This document shows, one piece after another, positions 52,254 through 60,319 of a stretch of DNA of 64,000 bases. A program made the position numbers and the translations under genes. The stretch is from Cognatundibacterium crateris. Its GTDB lineage: Bacteria > Pseudomonadota > Gammaproteobacteria > Burkholderiales > Burkholderiaceae_D. A model generated the notes under the pieces. The model saw only the letters and a list, made by a program, of their open reading frames with translations. It was not told where the DNA came from and ran no database searches. Numbering within the stretch: the stretch's first letter is position 1; every line of letters begins with the position of its first letter. The stretch is taken from positions 159,595 to 223,594 of the forward strand of contig NZ_JAABOS010000009.1 of NCBI RefSeq assembly GCF_010078235.1, written 5' to 3'.

Positions 52254-53381
52254 ATGCGCAAGAAAAAAATTCTTTTACTGAGCGTCTCTGCGGGCGCCGG
52301 ACATCAACGTGCAGCTGAAGCCATACGCAGTGCTGCGCTGCTCAAGGATAGCCAGTTCGAGGTACTGCATCTGGATGCGATGGAGTTTGTGACAGCTGGC
52401 TTTCGTAAAATTTACACCGATTTTTATATCAAGCTGGTCAATAAGGCACCTGCATTATGGGGCTATCTGTATCATGCCAGTAATGAGGCACAAAGCGACA
52501 GTACGACGGAAAAACTGCGTCGTGCACTGGAGCGCCTGAATGCACGCAGCCTGCTGAAAGCGATAGAAGAGTTTCAGGCCGACGCCATTATCTGCACCCA
52601 TTTTTTACCTGCTGAGATGTTGTCGCGCGAAATACGCAAACAGCGTCTGCATTGCCCGGTCTGGGTGCAAGTGACTGATTTCGACCTCCACCGGATGTGG
52701 GTGCATGAACACATGGCTGGCTATTTTGCAGCCAGTGAAGAAGTCGCGGACCGTATGCTGGAAAATGGAATTCCAGCCGAAAAAATTCATGTCACCGGCA
52801 TACCCATCATGCCTGCGTTTCAGCAAAAACTGGAGCGTGCAGTCTGCGCCCCGGAATTCGGTCTGCGCCCGGATGTCACCACGATCTTGCTGATGGGCGG
52901 TGGCGCCGGGCTGGGCGGTCTGGATCAGGTGGCGGCCCGCTTACTGAGTCAGCAGCCCGACTTTCAACTGATTGCACTGGCCGGTAAAAATGCGACTGCG
53001 CTGCAAGCCTTGCAAACACTGGCGCAGCGCTACCCTGGCCGCCTGTTCCCGCAAGGTTTTACCAATCAGGTGGAGCGCCTGATGGCATGCTCCGATCTGG
53101 TGATTACTAAGCCTGGTGGGCTGACCACCTCTGAATGTCTGGCGCTGGGCTTACCTATGATCGTGAACTCGCCGATACCTGGTCAGGAGGAACGCAATGC
53201 TGATTATCTGCTGGAGCAAGGCGTGGCACTGAAAGCCTATGATGACATCAGCCTTGCCTATCGCGTGAAACACCTGCTCAACGATACGGCGAAACTCAGC
53301 GCTATGCGTTCGCGCGCCAAGGCACTGGGCAAACCGGATGCTGCTGCACGCGTACTCGCAACGGTAACGGCGGAACTATAA
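52254..53381 (+). CDS. MGDG synthase/UgtP-type glycosyltransferase
   Basis: This 375-residue GT28-type enzyme starts MRKKKILLLSVSAGAGHQRAAEAIR, the N-terminal signature of monogalactosyl- and glucosyl-diacylglycerol synthases (GAGH motif). The N-terminal acceptor half covers about 1-170 and includes THFLPAEMLSREIRKQ and VTDFDLHRMWVHEHMAGYFA. The C-terminal UDP-sugar half has TTILLMGGGAGLGG, LFPQGFTNQVERLMACSDLVITKPGGLTTSECLALGLPMIVNSPIPGQEERNADYL in outline. It would transfer a sugar to diacylglycerol or a related lipid at the inner membrane. It leads a run with a membrane protein, a cysteine phosphatase and an SRPBCC protein, suggesting a dedicated glycolipid pathway. The frame extends back to 52089 but 52254 fits the family. 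Confidence 0.88.
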   Translation: MRKKKILLLSVSAGAGHQRAAEAIRSAALLKDSQFEVLHLDAMEFVTAGFRKIYTDFYIKLVNKAPALWGYLYHASNEAQSDSTTEKLRRALERLNARSLLKAIEEFQADAIICTHFLPAEMLSREIRKQRLHCPVWVQVTDFDLHRMWVHEHMAGYFAASEEVADRMLENGIPAEKIHVTGIPIMPAFQQKLERAVCAPEFGLRPDVTTILLMGGGAGLGGLDQVAARLLSQQPDFQLIALAGKNATALQALQTLAQRYPGRLFPQGFTNQVERLMACSDLVITKPGGLTTSECLALGLPMIVNSPIPGQEERNADYLLEQGVALKAYDDISLAYRVKHLLNDTAKLSAMRSRAKALGKPDAAARVLATVTAEL

Positions 53382-53391
53382 AGGAGTGAGC

Positions 53392-53862
53392 ATGAAATCT
53401 ATCCGAAACTCGATACTGCTCACCCTGAGCTGGGTTGCCTTGCTGGCGATATTTTTTGCCCAGGTAGAAATCCAGATTGAAGGCAGCGCGGGCTGGGCCG
53501 TGAATTTGCCGACCTGGCGCATAGAACAACACTGGTTGCTCGATCTGTTCTGGGGCGGGCGCGCCATGACGGGTTACCATGCCTGGGTCTTTCCGCTGAT
53601 CGCGATGTTTTTTCACTTCCCTATGTTCATGCTGCAGCAATGGTCACTGGCCTTACAGGCTCGTACGATCGCCTGCATCATCGTATTTTGGATCATAGAA
53701 GATGCGAGCTGGTTCATTATGAATCCTGCCTTTGGCTGGCATGCCTTGCGCCCGGAAAATGTACCCTGGCATCACCATTGGTGGTGGGGCTTGCCGGTCG
53801 ATTACTGGCTGGGAAGCGCGGTGGCTTTTGTTTTATTCTATCTTTCGTACCGGAGAAAATGA
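53392..53862 (+). CDS. Unknown four-helix membrane protein of the glycolipid-type operon
   Basis: This 156-residue integral membrane protein has helices at about 7-25, 62-80, 90-110 and 132-152. I know no family name. Conserved-looking aromatic and His residues line the membrane edges: GWAVNLPTWRIE, GYHAWVFPLIAMFFHFP, WIIEDASWFIMNPAFGW and VPWHHHWWWGLPVDYW. A His-Trp cluster and an acidic pair within helices could bind metal or act on lipid head groups, but that is a guess. The ATG at 53392 has AAGGAG five bases upstream. It starts 10 bp after the glycosyltransferase stop, and its stop overlaps the next start (TGATG), so coupling is tight. Confidence 0.75.
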   Translation: MKSIRNSILLTLSWVALLAIFFAQVEIQIEGSAGWAVNLPTWRIEQHWLLDLFWGGRAMTGYHAWVFPLIAMFFHFPMFMLQQWSLALQARTIACIIVFWIIEDASWFIMNPAFGWHALRPENVPWHHHWWWGLPVDYWLGSAVAFVLFYLSYRRK

Positions 53863-54479
53863 TGCGCTACGATTTGCGTACCAGCGGTCTGATGCTGACG
53901 CTGTGCCTGAGTCTGCTCAGCTGGCAGCAGAATGCCGTCGCAGCCCAGGCTGCGACTGAGGCTGCGACTAAAACGTCGCCTGCAGTTCAGCGTCCGCAAC
54001 AATGGGCGCAGGCAGTTGATACTGAAGCTAACTTATTCAAAGTGAACGATCAGTTTTACCGCAGTGCGCAGATACAGGCAGAACAGCTTCCTACACTGCA
54101 AGCCCTGGGTATCAAAACGGTCGTCAGTCTGCGCGCGTTTCATTCGGATGAACAGATACTGAAAAACAGTGGCATACGCATGCAGCGTATTGGCATCAAC
54201 ACCTGGGATATCAACGATAACAATGTCATCCTCGCTTTGCGCACTTTGCGCAGCGCACAGCAGCAAGGCCCGGTGTTATTACACTGCCAGCACGGTGCAG
54301 ACCGCACCGGCCTGATCACTGCGATGTACCGCATCCTGTATCAGTCATGGACCAAAGAACAGGCACTGGAAGAATTGACTCAGGGTGGCTACGGCTATCA
54401 CAGCATGTGGAAAAACATTCCTGATTATCTGCGCCGGGTGGATATAGAAAAAATCCGTCATGGCATCAATCTGCCCTAA
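53862..54479 (+). CDS. Exported dual-specificity/tyrosine phosphatase-like protein
   Basis: This 205-residue protein has a signal peptide (LMLTLCLSLLSWQQNAVAAQA) and a cysteine-phosphatase fold. VNDQFYRSAQIQAEQLPTLQALGIKTVVSLR is the usual N-terminal part of the DSP/PTP-like group. The P-loop is HCQHGADRTG with Cys142 and Arg148, matching Cx5R. The nearby WDINDNN may supply the general-acid Asp. Such secreted enzymes dephosphorylate lipids, inositol phosphates or proteins. In this operon a lipid phosphate (for example a phosphatidyl-glycolipid intermediate) is plausible but unproven. The ATG at 53859 is a near alternative start; 53862 has better spacing to the CGGAG site. Confidence 0.82.
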   Translation: MRYDLRTSGLMLTLCLSLLSWQQNAVAAQAATEAATKTSPAVQRPQQWAQAVDTEANLFKVNDQFYRSAQIQAEQLPTLQALGIKTVVSLRAFHSDEQILKNSGIRMQRIGINTWDINDNNVILALRTLRSAQQQGPVLLHCQHGADRTGLITAMYRILYQSWTKEQALEELTQGGYGYHSMWKNIPDYLRRVDIEKIRHGINLP

Positions 54480-54509
54480 TCCTCTCTTTATAAGTTCACT
54501 TCTTTTTCT

Positions 54510-55145
54510 ATGAATAGTCATCGCTACCTTGTCCCGCTCCGGCGCACAATCTGCACACGCACACTGCTCGGCCTGTCCAGTCTGTTTTTGTTATGTCAAA
54601 GCAGCCAGGCAGAACAGATAGAACTGAGCAAAATCAATCACAGTGTTCAGTTGCTGGATTTAAGCAAAGCCGATAGCCGCGCTAAACGTTTTGAAGCCGC
54701 GACTTTGATGGATGCTCCAGTCACACAAGTATGTGCTGCGATTATGGCGTATGACAGCTATCCATCTTTTATGCCAAATACCAGCAAAGTCAGTGTGCTG
54801 AAACTGAATGACTCTGCCTCGCAGGTGGATTTCACACTGTCACTGCCTTTGGGTAAAACTAAAAAATACCGGCTCAGGATGACGCCTAAACAGACTGGCA
54901 CTAACTGCCATCTGAGTTGGAAAATGCTGCCCTGGGAAGGCTTAAAACAGGAAGAAACCATCGCAGACACGCAAGGCTATTGGTCACTCAGCAGTGTCAG
55001 CAATGATGCGCAAAAGACGGTAGTACGCTATGTGGTGGAAACCGATCCTGGACCGGTTCCATTAGGGCTGGGCTGGATAGTCGACAGCATGAGTAAAGAC
55101 AGCATCCCGAAAATGCTGGAAGCGCTGAGAACTAAATTACGCTAG
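54510..55145 (+). CDS. Exported SRPBCC (START-like) domain protein
   Basis: This 211-residue protein has a signal sequence (LLGLSSLFLLCQSSQA) and a Bet v 1/START-type helix-grip domain over residues about 45-205. TLMDAPVTQVCAAIMAYDSYPSFMPNTSKVSVLKLN fits the polyketide-cyclase/lipid-transport group. The C-terminal long helix is IVDSMSKDSIPKMLEALRTKL, and the fold encloses a hydrophobic pocket. Periplasmic START-like proteins can carry lipids between membranes. It is the last gene of the run starting with the lipid glycosyltransferase, 30 bp after the phosphatase, so a lipid carrier role is the simplest reading. The specific ligand is unknown. Confidence 0.8.
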   Translation: MNSHRYLVPLRRTICTRTLLGLSSLFLLCQSSQAEQIELSKINHSVQLLDLSKADSRAKRFEAATLMDAPVTQVCAAIMAYDSYPSFMPNTSKVSVLKLNDSASQVDFTLSLPLGKTKKYRLRMTPKQTGTNCHLSWKMLPWEGLKQEETIADTQGYWSLSSVSNDAQKTVVRYVVETDPGPVPLGLGWIVDSMSKDSIPKMLEALRTKLR

Positions 55146-55190
55146 TCCGGTTCGCGCCTGCATTTCAGTGCGCTGAGCTCAGAACAAAGC

Positions 55191-55706
55191 TCAGTTCGCT
55201 GGCGTCAGGAACAAGGCGCGCTCAGCTGCGCGTCGTTTCACCAGGCCGGGGAAAGGTTTACCATCGGCCATCACCCAGCGTCCAAATTCATCGGCAGCGC
55301 CCTGATAATCGCCCTGATTCAGTTTTTTGAGTAAGGTAGAACTCTTCAGATTGCCTATGCCCAGATTAAACGTAAAACTGGTCAAGGCACCGAACTGGTT
55401 GTCATTCAATGCCACGCTGACCACAGATGACACATCCCGGCCCGCATTCATCAAATCGCTTTGCAACAGACTTTGCGCCTGCACCATCGTAATACCTTGC
55501 GGATACAAAGCCAGCACCTGCGCCCGGTCCGCTTCGCCTTTTAAGAAACGGCCCTGAAACGTAATCGCATGACCCCAGCCTATGGTCCAGATACCAACCG
55601 GATCCAGATAGGGATCAATATTCCGCGTAGCGGAATTTCCATCTGGAATTCCTTCATACTGCTGAACCAGATCAAGCGTAGCCTGATTCACATTGCGTAG
55701 CGCCAT
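55191..55706 (-). CDS. Phage-type lysozyme (GH24), orphan
   Basis: This 171-residue muramidase is of the T4/lambdoid R class. The catalytic triad is visible: Glu in LVQQYEGIPDG, then Asp and Thr in DPVGIWTIGWGHAI. ALNDNQFGALTSFTFNLGIGNLKSSTLLKKLNQGDYQGAADEFGRWV (in outline) and PGLVKRRAAERALF are the usual second half. There is no signal peptide or membrane segment, so it could reach the wall only through a holin or by lysis. No holin, spanin or other phage gene is near, which makes it a leftover of a prophage or a gene put to a host use. Confidence 0.9.
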   Translation of the reverse strand: MALRNVNQATLDLVQQYEGIPDGNSATRNIDPYLDPVGIWTIGWGHAITFQGRFLKGEADRAQVLALYPQGITMVQAQSLLQSDLMNAGRDVSSVVSVALNDNQFGALTSFTFNLGIGNLKSSTLLKKLNQGDYQGAADEFGRWVMADGKPFPGLVKRRAAERALFLTPAN

Positions 55707-55831
55707 AGTTCACTCTCCGGCTAAATTAAAAAAAATACAGAGGCGTAACGATAGCGCAGCAGGGTTACATACAAGCACTTGTTTCGCAGGGCAAATATTA
55801 ACAAAAACCCATGCCCAAATGCGAAAAAATA

Positions 55832-56362
55832 TCAACCCTCTTTCCAGAACTTTTGGAAGGCCTGACGTGCCTTACTTACCTTAGGAGCGACCACAAAAGC
55901 ACAATACCCCTGCTGAGGATGCTGAGTAAAATAATCCTGATGGTAGGCTTCTGCCGGGTAAAACATGGGTGCCATCGCAAGCTCAGTCACGATAGGTGCA
56001 TCCCAGTGTTCAGCCACAGCGGCTTTGACGGATTCAGCAATTGCATGCTGCTCAGGACTGTGGCTGTAAATCACGGAGCGGTATTGGGTACCAAGGTCGT
56101 TGCCCTGACGATTCAGTGTCGTCGGGTCATGGATTAAGAAAAAAATCTCCAGTATCTCGCGGTAACTGATGACGGCAGGATCAAAGCTGAGCCTGACCAC
56201 TTCCGCGTGCCCGGTTTTGCCGCTACAAATTTGTTCATAGCTGGGTTGATGAACCTGTCCACCGCTATAGCCAGATTCAACGCTGAGCACGCCATGAATA
56301 CGTCGGTAAACAGCGTCTAAACACCAAAAACAGCCGCCACCCAAAGTCGCTGATTCGCTCAT
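55832..56362 (-). CDS. msrA: Peptide methionine sulfoxide reductase A
   Basis: This 176-residue repair enzyme reduces the S-form of methionine sulfoxide in proteins with thioredoxin. The active-site motif is GGGCFWCLDAVYRRIHGV, with the catalytic Cys followed by Phe-Trp. SGYSGG, GHAEVVRLSFDP, FFLIHDPTTLNRQGNDLGTQYRSVIY and AEAYHQDYF are the other family blocks. I start at 56362 (MSESATL), eight bases after GGGAGG; an ATG two codons upstream is too close to that site, and 56431 lacks one. It is monocistronic. Confidence 0.95.
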   Translation of the reverse strand: MSESATLGGGCFWCLDAVYRRIHGVLSVESGYSGGQVHQPSYEQICSGKTGHAEVVRLSFDPAVISYREILEIFFLIHDPTTLNRQGNDLGTQYRSVIYSHSPEQHAIAESVKAAVAEHWDAPIVTELAMAPMFYPAEAYHQDYFTQHPQQGYCAFVVAPKVSKARQAFQKFWKEG

Positions 56363-56601
56363 AGTCATTTCCTCCCAATAGACGTTCTGATCTGCACTGT
56401 ATGCAAATCGTCGCAAAAAATTTCCTGCCAACTATTCTGACAGACGCAGTCATTTTCTGCTTGAAGCCAGCTTCAAGCCGTCGCCGTTATTGAATTGCAG
56501 TTGATTGTGGATTGAACTTACATTCGGCAAATGACTCGCCAAATTGGCCGAGTTTGGACAGCCGTAAATATAAAAGGAATTACGCTTGGGCTGAGCCTGG
56601 A

Positions 56602-57252
56602 TTAAGTTTGATGATGAAGCAGTTGCTGCTCAATCAGCGCAATCATTTGGCGAGGTGCCTGGTAAGCGAAACTGGGATTCAGATAGCGCCGCTTAGCGTT
56701 TATTTCCAGTATCAGGCTGGGCGGTCCACTGCTGCCCACACTGCGCTGTAATTCCTGGCGGATGCTGTTTTTTTCAGCAAGACGCAAACCTAGTTCCGCA
56801 TAGCTATCCAGAAATGCTGTCTTAGAGAAATCCAATGCTTCGGCAAAACACGCCAGAACTTGCAAGTCACTTACGTCCAGTCCTTCGACATAATGCCCAT
56901 TTTGAATTTTCTCCAGCATCAATAACGCCAGATTTGCAGACTGCTGACCGCAAGATAAGACCGCAATGGTGGAAGGTACAGAATGGTAGCTCAGTTCATG
57001 AGCTCGTATCATTTTACTCACATAGGCCGCGCCATACGGAACACCTGTCAGTGCAGCAATTTTTGCATCTGAATTCAGCATATGTGCGCGATATTCAGAA
57101 GAGATAAATGTAGGCTCAGGGAACAGCAAGCCGGGGTGAAACTCCATTTGCAGACGATCTTCGAAATAAGCCTGACTGGCATGTAAGAAAGGCTGCATCG
57201 CATAGCACCATCCGCATAGTGGGTCAAAAATCAAATGCAGTTTGATGCGCAT
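56602..57252 (-). CDS. DsbA-family thioredoxin-fold protein
   Basis: This 216-residue protein has a CGWC active site in HLIFDPLCGWCYAMQPFLHA and the helical insert of the DsbA/FrnE group. The C-terminal SVGSSGPPSLILEINAKRRYLNP contains the cis-proline next to the active site. There is no signal peptide, so unlike DsbA it is cytoplasmic. The relatives of this CxWC type (often annotated protein-disulfide isomerase) act as disulfide reductases or as isomerases on small molecules. The start at 57252 follows an AAGAAG/GGAG region. The gene is divergent from a LysR regulator at 57462, which probably controls it. Confidence 0.82.
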   Translation of the reverse strand: MRIKLHLIFDPLCGWCYAMQPFLHASQAYFEDRLQMEFHPGLLFPEPTFISSEYRAHMLNSDAKIAALTGVPYGAAYVSKMIRAHELSYHSVPSTIAVLSCGQQSANLALLMLEKIQNGHYVEGLDVSDLQVLACFAEALDFSKTAFLDSYAELGLRLAEKNSIRQELQRSVGSSGPPSLILEINAKRRYLNPSFAYQAPRQMIALIEQQLLHHQT

Positions 57253-57461
57253 ACTTCTTATCTCCATGAAAACAGGATGTAAGGGATTGTAAGCAATGCA
57301 ACACACTGAACATAGTGGTATTAGCGAAAATGACTTTTCTGTGTAGCGAAACAGTCTTTTTTTATTAAATTGAAAACAAGTATAAAAAAATTCTTTCTGC
57401 TATTTCCAATTATTTTGCTCTCAGCTTTGATACCATAATCAAAATAAAAGGAAACGGTGTT

Positions 57462-58379
57462 ATGCAATTTGACAAACTACGCCGCATGGCTATATTTGCA
57501 CAAGTGGTACGGTACGGTTCATTTTCGGCAGCGGCCAGAGCGCAGGATTTAACGACTTCCGTCATTAGTGCCGCAGTGACACAACTAGAGGACGAACTTG
57601 GCGTTCGCTTGCTGCATAGAACGACACGTAGTCTGTCGCTCACTGAAATTGGCCAGGAGTTTTACCACAAGTGTGCCGATATGCTGTCTACCGCAGAGGC
57701 AGCTCAAGAAATCATTCATGAACATTCGGGTGAAATCAGCGGCCGTTTAAGGATTTCCTGTGCCTCAGATGTCGCTACCAGGATCTTACTTCCAGCGCTC
57801 AGCAGTCTGATATCGACTCATAAGCAGTTGATGCTGGATATTCGCGTTTCAGACCAGATTGTTGATCTGGCAGAACATCAGATTGATCTTTCTATCCGTT
57901 CAGGTTGGCTGCGTGAGTCGGCGCAGGTTGCGCGCAAACTTGCTGAGCTGGATGAAATTTTGGTAGCAAGCCCTGCCTATTTGCGTTCTGCTGGCGTGCC
58001 GGATACCCCGGCTGAATTGATGCAAAAACACAAAATCATAGGCTTGACGAAATTCAATGATCCGCTTCAACTCAGTCTTCAGCATCTTGACGGTAGCCAT
58101 GAAAAAATCAATTTGCAGGCTTTTGCGATGACGGACAGCGTGACAACCATGATTGCAATGTGTATGCGCTCCTATGCAATCGCCAGAGTACCCTCCTATA
58201 CCGTAGCGGACGAAATTCAGCATGGAAGCTTAGTGCGCTTGCTGCCAGACTGGAAAATGCACGGTGGAGGGATTTTTGCAGTAACTTTAAAACGCAAACT
58301 ACAACCACCGAAAGTGCAGGCTGCCATTACCGCATTAACCCGTTTTTTGGAAAACAAGGTGTGGATAGCCCCCGCATAG
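57462..58379 (+). CDS. LysR-family transcriptional regulator
   Basis: This is a 305-residue regulator. The helix-turn-helix is RRMAIFAQVVRYGSFSAAARAQDLTTSVISAAVTQLEDELGVRLLHRTTRSLSLTEIGQEFY in outline. The effector-binding domain runs from about 90 to 300 (GRLRISCASDVATRILLPALSSL, RKLAELDEILVASPAYL). It belongs to the large CrgA/AaeR-like subgroup. The gene is divergent from the DsbA-like gene (209 bp between starts), the classical arrangement for a LysR protein and its target. The effector cannot be predicted. The region between is AT-rich, and a ribosome site (AAAGGAAA) precedes the ATG. Confidence 0.9.
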   Translation: MQFDKLRRMAIFAQVVRYGSFSAAARAQDLTTSVISAAVTQLEDELGVRLLHRTTRSLSLTEIGQEFYHKCADMLSTAEAAQEIIHEHSGEISGRLRISCASDVATRILLPALSSLISTHKQLMLDIRVSDQIVDLAEHQIDLSIRSGWLRESAQVARKLAELDEILVASPAYLRSAGVPDTPAELMQKHKIIGLTKFNDPLQLSLQHLDGSHEKINLQAFAMTDSVTTMIAMCMRSYAIARVPSYTVADEIQHGSLVRLLPDWKMHGGGIFAVTLKRKLQPPKVQAAITALTRFLENKVWIAPA

Positions 58380-58513
58380 CACTCATAGCATTAAGACCTG
58401 ACAACCCTCAGTTCCCGGCTTTACATCACTTACAAAGCATTACAAGCTAGTTGCAGCTGTAACAATAAATCCGTCTACAATGCAGAAACTTTTTTTCTGT
58501 ATTTCAGGATGGT

Positions 58514-58846
58514 ATGAACATCTCAGATATCCAAGACTGTCTGCGTAGCTTATTCCGTATACGCCAGCAACGTAGCTTGCCACCGCCAGGCCCCAAGCCG
58601 GCATTCGGTGCGACTATTGTTAATCAACAAATAAAGATCCAATTGTTTCTCCCCATCGATTATGAGCAATGGGACTGGCTGACTGGTCACGGATGGCGCA
58701 CTATGGATATGCGGGAAAACCGCCGTCGTTATTTCCGTGTTCCACGTAATGCAGTTCAACGCATGTTAAGCGCGTCCAAGGAAGAGCGCGAGCATATTCA
58801 TCAGCGCGTGATCAGCTATCGCTATCCACGCAGCAGACTGGAATAG
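58514..58846 (+). CDS. Small hypothetical protein, basic
   Basis: This 110-residue cytoplasmic protein is preceded by AGGA and has normal codon use, so it is probably real. I do not recognise the family. The N-terminus is helical (ISDIQDCLRSLFRIRQQRSLPPPGPKPA). The middle has beta-like and aromatic stretches (IQLFLPIDYEQWDWLTGHGWRTMDMRENRRRYFRVPRNAV in outline), and the end is Arg/Tyr-rich (ISYRYPRSRLE). The high Arg content suggests nucleic-acid or acidic-partner binding. It stands between the LysR gene and the condensin operon, without overlap with either. Confidence 0.55.
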   Translation: MNISDIQDCLRSLFRIRQQRSLPPPGPKPAFGATIVNQQIKIQLFLPIDYEQWDWLTGHGWRTMDMRENRRRYFRVPRNAVQRMLSASKEEREHIHQRVISYRYPRSRLE

Positions 58847-58975
58847 CAGCATCCTGGCGACATAGGCGCGGGATCTCTGAACCGGCATTCTGAGCGGCTT
58901 GAGACTCAGGCAATCGGGCATAAAAGTTTCACTTAAAACAATATTCAAGCCTCTTGCAAGCGGGTAAAATGCCGT

Positions 58976-60319
58976 ATGCAAAATTTTAGTGACGACGCTC
59001 ACGTCCAGACCGGGGATGACCTCGCTCTGCAGACGTATTTCAAAGCAGGAATTTCACCCGACGACGTTTCCGCTGTATTCCCACTTAAACGTGCCCAGCC
59101 TGTGCTACAGGCGTTTACCGCATTGTTTCATGGTGGGTTTAATGCAGTGTTGTTGCGTCTGCTGGTGCTGCGCGAACTGGCGGCAGATGTGGAATCGCCA
59201 TCTTTAACACGTGCCGATATCAATGCCAAACTGGCCTACCTTGAGCCGGAAGCACTGGAAACCGTACTATCTCGCTTGCGTGGCAATGGCCTGCTGGCCT
59301 GGGATTCCGGCGCTGGGGTTTACCGCATTACGCCGACGGCAAGAAATGTGATGGCAGCACTGGAATCCTTGATACAGGTCGAGGAGCATAATGACCAGGC
59401 CGAAATGAGTTATATGCTGACCCAGGTAGCCGGTGCACAGGCGGTGGGTGGTGTATCGGTAGAGCAGTTGCATCATTTGCTGGGGCGACTGATAGAACTG
59501 ACTGAGGAATTTTCAGATGCGATCGCGTCCGGCTCAGAATTTCAGTTACGCGCAGCGCAAAAGAAATGGCATACCGCCTGCGACTGGGTAGAAAAAGGCT
59601 CTAAGATAATTCATGCCATCACCCATGATGAACGTGCTGACGCGGCAACGCACAAAGCAGCCCAGGCCATAGGACGCGCCCAAAGTGCGCTGCTGAATAT
59701 GCAGGGAATGTTTTCGCGTGCATTAAATCAGATAGAACGCCAACGGGTGCATCTCGGCCAATCAGGTTTATCGACCACAGATATCAAGACCTGGCTGCTG
59801 CAAAAAGACGATCTGGCCGCACTGGCAGATCAGGCCTTGGCACATCCGGTGACGCCCCTGTTTATCACGCCGTCAGAAATGATCGATGTAGCAGAAAGTG
59901 AATTACTGAGCCACCGTGTATCAGCGCTGGCCGGTGCTTTACCGACAGGTGAAAATGCAGTTTCTATCGCTAATGACAATGACGATGCACTGCATGAACT
60001 CGATCACTGGCTGGACTTGCTGAGCAATATCGAGCCTGGTGAAAAAGGGGTTCCACTCCAGGATCTGCTACTGCCCGCCAGCTTTGCAGTTGCGTCTTAC
60101 CGCGCCTCTATGCTGCCTTTACTGGGTGATCCCAATGAGTCTGCCTTGCAAGGTGCCACCGGCACACTGGCACGGCTGCCACTGATATTCCAGTCCAAAG
60201 ACAAAATGCAGAAACTCAATGATGCGCAGCTCGCTGCGATTTCCATTGCCAGTCTGGTCGCTGCGCCACGCGCCGACGATACACCAACTGCAGCCTCCCC
60301 TATTCAGGAAACACCATGA
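58976..60319 (+). CDS. MksF/JetA-like kleisin subunit of an SMC complex
   Basis: This 447-residue cytoplasmic protein is the first gene of a three-gene SMC operon. The N-terminal part (about 30-130) contains a winged-helix region (PSLTRADINAKLAYLEPEALETVLSRLRGNGLLAWDSGAGVYRITPTARNVMAAL in outline). A long helical middle (about 135-300) and a C-terminal region with short acidic stretches follow (NDNDDALHELDHWLDLLSNIEPGEKG). This layout fits MukF/MksF kleisins and JetA of Wadjet systems, which bridge the two SMC heads. The family is judged by context, length and architecture rather than a strong motif. Its stop overlaps the next start by 4 bp (ATGA). Confidence 0.72.
   Translation: MQNFSDDAHVQTGDDLALQTYFKAGISPDDVSAVFPLKRAQPVLQAFTALFHGGFNAVLLRLLVLRELAADVESPSLTRADINAKLAYLEPEALETVLSRLRGNGLLAWDSGAGVYRITPTARNVMAALESLIQVEEHNDQAEMSYMLTQVAGAQAVGGVSVEQLHHLLGRLIELTEEFSDAIASGSEFQLRAAQKKWHTACDWVEKGSKIIHAITHDERADAATHKAAQAIGRAQSALLNMQGMFSRALNQIERQRVHLGQSGLSTTDIKTWLLQKDDLAALADQALAHPVTPLFITPSEMIDVAESELLSHRVSALAGALPTGENAVSIANDNDDALHELDHWLDLLSNIEPGEKGVPLQDLLLPASFAVASYRASMLPLLGDPNESALQGATGTLARLPLIFQSKDKMQKLNDAQLAAISIASLVAAPRADDTPTAASPIQETP

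Noticed and set aside
53640..53858. Longer frame for the phosphatase gene starting inside the membrane protein gene
   Set aside because: The upstream part is the shadow of another reading frame. The signal peptide and ribosome site place the start at 53859/53862.
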